Source: Eubacteriales Family XIII. Incertae Sedis bacterium (GTDB lineage Bacteria; Bacillota; Clostridia; Peptostreptococcales; Anaerovoracaceae). From it: a stretch of DNA of 8,527 nt. The notes beneath the pieces were generated by a model. That model had not been told where the DNA came from. It searched no databases and was given only the letters and a program-made list of their open reading frames with translations. Within the stretch, counting starts at the first letter, position 1. Each line of letters starts with the position of its first letter. Below, piece by piece: positions 4,420 to 8,527 of the stretch. Made by a program: the position numbers and the translations under genes. The DNA lies in the NCBI GenBank assembly GCA_031278255.1, contig JAITKU010000023.1:1-8527 (forward strand), written 5' to 3'.

Positions 4420-5408
4420 ATGAAAAAGGTCCTGTGTCTGGCCATGGCAGCGCTTATAGCGCTCACAATGTTCGCAGGTTGTGCGGACAATTCCGAGACA
4501 CCCAGCGGCGACCCGGGCAACCAATCCAGCGGCGGAGAGAACATCAAGATCGGCATCGTGAACAATCCGCCCTCCGCGAGGCCAATGTCAAAGATTTTGA
4601 GGCGGTATTCACCGCCGACAACGGGTACGATGTACAGACATACTACAGCCTCAAGAACGACGAGCAGCTCAACGCTGCGAAGCAATTCGTCACCGGCGGC
4701 GTGGACTACCTGCTCATCTCCGCCGCCGCGACGGACGGCTGGGACAGCGTTCTGCAGTCCGCCAAGGAGGCCGGGACCAAAGTGTTCCTGTTCGATCGCA
4801 TGCTGAACACCTCCGAGGATCTCTACGAGGCGGCCGTCGTCTCCGACATGGCCAAAGAGGGCGAGACCGCCGTGGAGTGGCTGAAATCGCAAAATCTCGA
4901 CGACTACAAGGTGATACATATCCAAGGCGCCATGGGCTCCGACGCGCAGATCGGGCGCACCGGCGCGCTGGAGGCCGAGTTCACGGCAGGCACGATGACG
5001 AAAGTCGCGCAGCAGACGGCGACATGGGATGAGGCGACCGCGAAGCAGATCGTCGAATCCGTGATCAACTCCGGCGAGGGTTTCAACGTCATCTACGCCG
5101 AAAACGACGGGATGGCCAAGGGCGCCGTCGCGGCGCTCGACGAGGCGGGCATCACCCACGGCGTGGGCAAAGACGTGATCATCATGGGCTTTGACTGCAA
5201 CAAGTGGGCGCTTCGTGAGCTTCTCGCGGGGAACTGGAACTACGACGGCCAGTGCAGCCCATTCCAGGCGCAGGTGATCGCCGATATGATCAGCACCCTC
5301 GAATCCGGCGGGGCGCTGGCGAGCAAGAAGGTCATCTCCGAGGAAAAGGGATTTGACGCAACGACCATCACCCAGGCGGATATCGACACCTACGGCCTCG
5401 GCGAGTAA
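4420..5408 (+). pseudogene. ytfQ: Sugar ABC transporter substrate-binding lipoprotein, frameshifted (YtfQ-like)
   Basis: The gene for the extracellular receptor of a CUT2 sugar importer. From ATG 4420 (AGGAGGG 8 nt upstream), the first frame gives a lipoprotein signal (MKK, a hydrophobic stretch, FAGC with Cys21), a Ser/Gly-rich linker and IKIGIVNNPPS. At 4573-4575 the coding frame changes: the remainder (REANVKDFEAVF through DTYGLGE, stop TAA 5406-5408) is in the +2 frame of the first. It contains the usual receptor core, including QFVTGGVDYLLISAAATDGW, VFLFDR, NVIYAENDGMAKGAV and KDVIIMGFDCNKWALRELL. YtfQ-type proteins have an S-E-S-G-(W/Y)-R segment at this point. ESG(W/Y) is missing, so a 13-nt deletion explains the break. 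As written, only a short lipoprotein of about 128 residues with a scrambled tail would be made. A sequencing or assembly error cannot be excluded. Confidence 0.85.
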
Positions 5409-5420
5409 AGAAAAAACGGC

Positions 5421-5448
5421 AAGGGGCGGTGCGGGACAACCGCCCCTT
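5421..5448 (+). other. Intercistronic hairpin between receptor and ATPase genes
   Basis: AAGGGGCGGT (5421-5430) pairs perfectly with ACCGCCCCTT (5439-5448) across an 8-nt loop. No T-run follows, so it is not a standard terminator. Such stems after a binding-protein gene commonly protect the upstream message or cause partial termination, giving more receptor than ATPase or permease. The site lies 31 nt before the ATPase start. Confidence 0.6.
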
Positions 5449-5479
5449 ATGCAGACAGGAGGCAGTAAGGAGGGTTTTT

Positions 5480-6976
5480 GTGGAAACGATTCTGTCTATG
5501 CGAAATATCGTTAAGATTTTCCCTGGGATCCGCGCCTTGCAAAACGTGGATTTTACGCTGGGCAAGGGCGAAATTCACGCGCTCATAGGCGAAAACGGCG
5601 CGGGCAAGTCGACATTGATCAAAGTCCTGACGGGCGTGTACCTCAAAGACGCGGGGCAAATCCGTCTGGCGGGCGAAGCCGTGACCATACGCTCACCGCA
5701 GGAGGCGCAGCATGTCGGCATCAGCACAGTGTATCAGGAGATCATGCTTTGCCCAAACCTGACGGTCGCCGAGAACATTTACATGGGGCGCGGAAAGCGC
5801 AAGAGGGTCAGCTGGCGCTCCATGGAGCGGGGCGCGACGGAGATCTTGGGGCGGCTGGGCATTCCCGCGCGGGCGAAACAGCAGCTCGCGAACTGCTCGA
5901 TCGCCGTCCAGCAAATGGTCGCCATCGCCCGCGCGGTCGACATGGACTGCAAGGTGCTGATTCTCGACGAACCGACATCATCCCTCGACGAGCAGGAGGC
6001 GGCGAAACTGTTCGCGCTCATGCGCGAACTGAAGAGCAAGGGCGTGGGCATTGTCTTTGTCACGCATTTTCTCGAGCAGGTGTATGAGGTCTGCGACAAG
6101 ATCACGGTACTGCGAAACGGCGAGCTTGTCGGCGAATACGCGGTCGAAGATCTCCCGCGCGTACAGCTGGTCGCCAAGATGATGGGGAAGGAACTCGACG
6201 AGGCGGCGGTGATCCAAAACGCCGGGCGGGCGCACGCCTCCGACGCCGAGGTTGTGTATGAGGCGACGGGATTGTCGAGCGCGAACGGCGTGAAACCTTT
6301 CGCGTTTTCGATCAAAAAAGGCGAGGTGAACGGGTTTACCGGCCTGCTCGGGTCGGGTCGGAGCGAGAGTGTCAGGGTTATCTTCGGCGCGGACCGCGTC
6401 ACGGGCGGCAAGGTGAAGATAAACGGAAAGCGCGTGAAGATCGCAAAGCCGATTCACGCGATGCGGCAGGGGATCGGCTATCTGCCGGAGGACCGCAAGT
6501 CCGACGGGATCATCGCCGACCTGTCTGTCCGCGACAACATCATCTTCGCGTTGCAGGTCATGAAGGGGTTTTTCAGGCCGTTTTCAAAGGCGGAGGCGGA
6601 GAAATTCGCGGACGAATACATGCGGTCTCTTTCCATCAAGGCCGCGTCGGCGGATACGCCGGTCAAATCGCTCTCCGGCGGCAACCAGCAGAAAGTGATC
6701 CTCGCCCGCTGGCTCCTGACCCACCCGCAGTATCTGATCCTCGACGAGCCCACGCGCGGCATCGACGTCGGCGCGAAACTCGAGATCCAGAAGATCGTGC
6801 TGCAGCTGGCCGGCGAGGGCGTCTGCGTGACATTCATCTCATCCGAAATCGAGGAAATGCTGCGGACATGTTCCCGGCTCATCGTCATGCGGGACAGAAA
6901 CATCGTCGGCCAGCTGAGCGGCGATGAAATGACGCAGGACAACATCATGAAAACGATTGCGGGGGAGGCGGGTTGA
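5480..6976 (+). CDS. ytfR: Sugar ABC transporter ATP-binding protein, double-domain (YtfR/RbsA/AraV type)
   Basis: A 498-residue cytoplasmic ATPase that powers the CUT2 importer. The first nucleotide-binding domain has Walker A GENGAGKST (37-45), Q-loop Q86, signature region CSIAVQQMVAIARAV (139-153), Walker B VLILDEP (159-165) and H-loop H196 in VFVTHF. The second has the degenerate Walker A GLLGSGRSE (288-296), LSGGNQQK (398-405), Walker B YLILDEP (418-424) and SSE where the H-loop histidine would be. The degeneracy is normal for this family. Start: the GTG at 5480 has AAGGAGGG 5 nt upstream and puts the conserved SMRNIVKIFPG right at the N-terminus. An in-frame start at 5429 falls inside the upstream hairpin and lacks a site. 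The gene is intact. Its stop is 1 nt before the permease ATG, so the two are translationally coupled. The sugar is not readable from this protein. Confidence 0.93.
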   Translation: METILSMRNIVKIFPGIRALQNVDFTLGKGEIHALIGENGAGKSTLIKVLTGVYLKDAGQIRLAGEAVTIRSPQEAQHVGISTVYQEIMLCPNLTVAENIYMGRGKRKRVSWRSMERGATEILGRLGIPARAKQQLANCSIAVQQMVAIARAVDMDCKVLILDEPTSSLDEQEAAKLFALMRELKSKGVGIVFVTHFLEQVYEVCDKITVLRNGELVGEYAVEDLPRVQLVAKMMGKELDEAAVIQNAGRAHASDAEVVYEATGLSSANGVKPFAFSIKKGEVNGFTGLLGSGRSESVRVIFGADRVTGGKVKINGKRVKIAKPIHAMRQGIGYLPEDRKSDGIIADLSVRDNIIFALQVMKGFFRPFSKAEAEKFADEYMRSLSIKAASADTPVKSLSGGNQQKVILARWLLTHPQYLILDEPTRGIDVGAKLEIQKIVLQLAGEGVCVTFISSEIEEMLRTCSRLIVMRDRNIVGQLSGDEMTQDNIMKTIAGEAG

Positions 6977-6977
6977 C

Positions 6978-8033
6978 ATGCGAAGACGGACGGGTTCACT
7001 CTCCCACTTGGCTGTACCCCTGCTGGCTCTGATTCTGATCGTTGTCTTCAACCTCGTCAGAGACCCCTCGTTCTTTGCCGTGAAACTGCTCTTAAACAAC
7101 GACGGGAACGATGTGCTGTCCGGGAATCTGGTCAGCATACTGAACGGCGCGTCGGAACTCGCGGTGCTGGCGATGGGGATGACGCTCGTGACTGCGGCGT
7201 CGGGCGGGCAGGACATCAGCGTCGGCGCGGCCGCGGCGATCGCCGGGAGTGTATTTGTCAAGGTGTTGCGCGGCGGGGACGTCGGCCTGCCATTGATTTT
7301 GGCGGCGTTTTTGGCCTGCTGCGCCGTTGCCATGCTCTTCGGCGCGTTCAACGGCACATTGGTTTCGATCTTTAAGATCCAGCCGATGATCGCGACGCTG
7401 ATCCTCTTCACCGCAGGGCGGTCCATCGCCTACTGGATCAACGGCGGGGCGACCCCGACGGTATCCGGCGCCTGGCTGGGGTACTTGGGCGGATTCATCC
7501 CCGGGATTTCCGTCCCCACGCCGATTTTTATTGTGATCTTATGCGGCGCGCTCTTTTGGCTGCTGCTGAAATTTACCAATCTGCGTCTCTACACCCAAGC
7601 GGTCGGCATCAACGAGGCGTCCACGCGGCTCAACGGGGTCGACACCACGTGGGTCAAGATGTTGAGTTTTATCATCCTTGGAGTCTGCGTCGCCGTCGCG
7701 GGTGCGATCCGCGTATGCCGTTTGGGTCTGATCAACCACGAGACAATCCTGCTTGACATAGAAATGGACGCGATCCTGGCGGTCGCAATCGGCGGCAACG
7801 CGCTCAGCGGCGGCAGGTTCAGCATGGTCGGCTCGGTCATCGGCGCCTACATCATACAGGCACTGACGACAACGCTGTATGCCATGAAGGTTCCGTCAAA
7901 CGCCGTCAAATCTTACAAAGCCATTGTGATCATTGCGCTTGTCGTCATCGGCTCGCCTGTCGTAAAAAAATACGCCGTCATACTGCGCGACAAGGTGCGA
8001 AAAGGCAGCCCCAAGAGTGTCGAAGGAGTGTGA
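6978..8033 (+). CDS. ytfT: Sugar ABC transporter permease 1 (YtfT-like)
   Basis: A 351-residue integral membrane protein, one half of the channel of the CUT2 importer. It has an N-terminal membrane segment (about 10-26) and further hydrophobic helices near 60-75, 80-96, 103-127, 135-153, 180-197, 227-247, 265-300 and 313-328. The family signature GGQDISVGA (76-84) stands where most relatives have GGIDLSVGA. The cytoplasmic loop GINEASTRLNGVD (210-222) would contact the ATPase, and DAILAVAIGGNALSGGRFSM (264-283) is strongly conserved in this family. The ATG at 6978 follows the ATPase stop by one base and has GGGGGAGG 9 nt upstream. Two different permeases in a row, as here, are characteristic of the galactofuranose/arabinose-type systems (YtfT-YjfF, AraW-AraZ) and differ from single-permease ribose systems. 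Confidence 0.9.
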   Translation: MRRRTGSLSHLAVPLLALILIVVFNLVRDPSFFAVKLLLNNDGNDVLSGNLVSILNGASELAVLAMGMTLVTAASGGQDISVGAAAAIAGSVFVKVLRGGDVGLPLILAAFLACCAVAMLFGAFNGTLVSIFKIQPMIATLILFTAGRSIAYWINGGATPTVSGAWLGYLGGFIPGISVPTPIFIVILCGALFWLLLKFTNLRLYTQAVGINEASTRLNGVDTTWVKMLSFIILGVCVAVAGAIRVCRLGLINHETILLDIEMDAILAVAIGGNALSGGRFSMVGSVIGAYIIQALTTTLYAMKVPSNAVKSYKAIVIIALVVIGSPVVKKYAVILRDKVRKGSPKSVEGV

Positions 8034-8035
8034 CT

Positions 8036-8527
8036 GTGTTGAGACGCAAGAGCAGGGAACCGATCACCGACACCAATCTGCTCCTGACCATCACCATGTG
8101 TACGTTTTTCGGGATGTACATACTGGCCATGGCAATCTGGGGCGGCGGTTTTTTAAATCCGCAGCAATTTCTCGATATCTTCAACAACAACGCCGCGCTG
8201 CTCATCATTTCCGTGGGGTTGAGCGTCGTCATGGTGGCGGGTGGCATAGACATCTCCGTGGGCGGCATCATCACGCTCGTCACGATGTCGTGCGTGGTGT
8301 GCCTCGACGACAAGGGGTTTGGCACACTGGAAATCTTGTGTTTGGCGCTGGGCATCGGGCTGGCGTTCGGGCTGCTGCAGGGCTTTCTGATCGCCTGTTT
8401 GGAGATCCAGCCGTTTATCATCACACTGGCCGGCATGTTCTTTGCCAAGGGCATGACGACCATCGTCAGCGCGACGCCGCGCACATCGACGGACGAGGCG
8501 TTTTTGGCGCTGAAAAATCTGCGGATC
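8036..8527 (+). CDS. yjfF: Sugar ABC transporter permease 2, partial (YjfF-like)
   Basis: The frame is open from GTG 8036 to the window edge, giving 164 residues of a second membrane permease. It has a first hydrophobic segment at about 15-36, a helix around 53-70 running into GGIDISVGG (69-77, the standard family signature), and further helices to about 140, including the conserved EIQPFIITLAGMFFAKGM. AAGGAG at 8023-8028 is 7 nt from the GTG, and the adjacent TTG at 8039 is the alternative start. It begins 2 nt after the permease 1 stop, so it belongs to the same operon. Complete relatives are about 320-330 residues, so roughly half is missing to the right. It would pair with permease 1 to form a heterodimeric channel. 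Confidence 0.88.
   Translation, partial: MLRRKSREPITDTNLLLTITMCTFFGMYILAMAIWGGGFLNPQQFLDIFNNNAALLIISVGLSVVMVAGGIDISVGGIITLVTMSCVVCLDDKGFGTLEILCLALGIGLAFGLLQGFLIACLEIQPFIITLAGMFFAKGMTTIVSATPRTSTDEAFLALKNLRI

Noticed and set aside
4434..5408. A stand-alone sugar-binding protein starting at 4434
   Set aside because: Its first ~47 codons are the out-of-frame reading of the lipoprotein signal and linker. The real gene starts at 4420 and is frameshifted.
5429..5479. N-terminal extension of the ATPase from 5429
   Set aside because: The start lies within the intercistronic hairpin without a ribosome binding site, and the extra residues do not resemble the family. GTG 5480 has AAGGAGGG correctly placed.
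6480..6976. Degenerate second nucleotide-binding domain of the ATPase as a sign of decay
   Set aside because: A degenerate Walker A and a missing H-loop histidine in the C-terminal domain are normal for RbsA/MglA/YtfR-type double ATPases.
1..8527. CRISPR array, tRNA, rRNA, riboswitch or toxin-antitoxin pair
   Set aside because: No regularly spaced repeats, no cloverleaf or rRNA-like sequence, and no small gene pair with ribosome binding sites could be seen on either strand.

Overview
The window looks like a GC-rich member of the Firmicutes, most likely an uncultured or gut-type Clostridia. This is an inference from strong AGGAGG-type ribosome binding sites, AT-rich sigma-A-like promoters in an otherwise GC-rich chromosome, an AraR-type GntR/LacI chimeric regulator, a lipoprotein-type sugar-binding protein, and scraps of a clostridial-type ftcD-fchA pair.

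Layout, left to right. (1) 6-1459: a complete IS3-family insertion sequence on the minus strand, with about 42-bp imperfect terminal inverted repeats, orfA and a D,D(35)E orfB. The two frames sit in an unusual +1 relation across a run of five G. (2) About 1460-2344: a graveyard of gene fragments. It holds the 3' part of a group II intron reverse transcriptase/maturase, fused to the last ~44 codons of glutamate formimidoyltransferase (ftcD). Next come the first 23 codons of formimidoyl-THF cyclodeaminase (fchA), fused at a short microhomology to an antisense scrap resembling a GH97-type glycoside hydrolase. (3) 2345-3100: an apparently intact Sir2-family NAD-dependent protein deacylase. (4) 3117-4199, minus strand: an AraR-like repressor, convergent with the sirtuin. 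(5) 4200-4419: a compact divergent control region with two near-consensus promoters and two 16-bp palindromes resembling AraR boxes, each placed on one promoter. (6) 4420 to the right edge: a CUT2-type sugar ABC transporter operon of the YtfQ-YtfR-YtfT-YjfF (AraUVWZ-like) kind, with binding protein, double ATPase, permease 1, and permease 2 cut by the window edge.

The regulator and operators suggest that the transporter imports a pentose or furanose sugar such as L-arabinose and is repressed in its absence, with the regulator repressing itself. The binding protein is frameshifted close to the start of its mature part, by what looks like a 13-nt deletion that also removes a conserved Ser-Gly-aromatic-Arg-type segment. 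As written, the transporter lacks its own functional receptor. I see no CRISPR array, tRNA, rRNA or obviously new defence system. The most distinctive signals are the well-resolved divergent regulatory region, the broken receptor, the layered rearrangement scar and the orfA/orfB phase of the insertion sequence.
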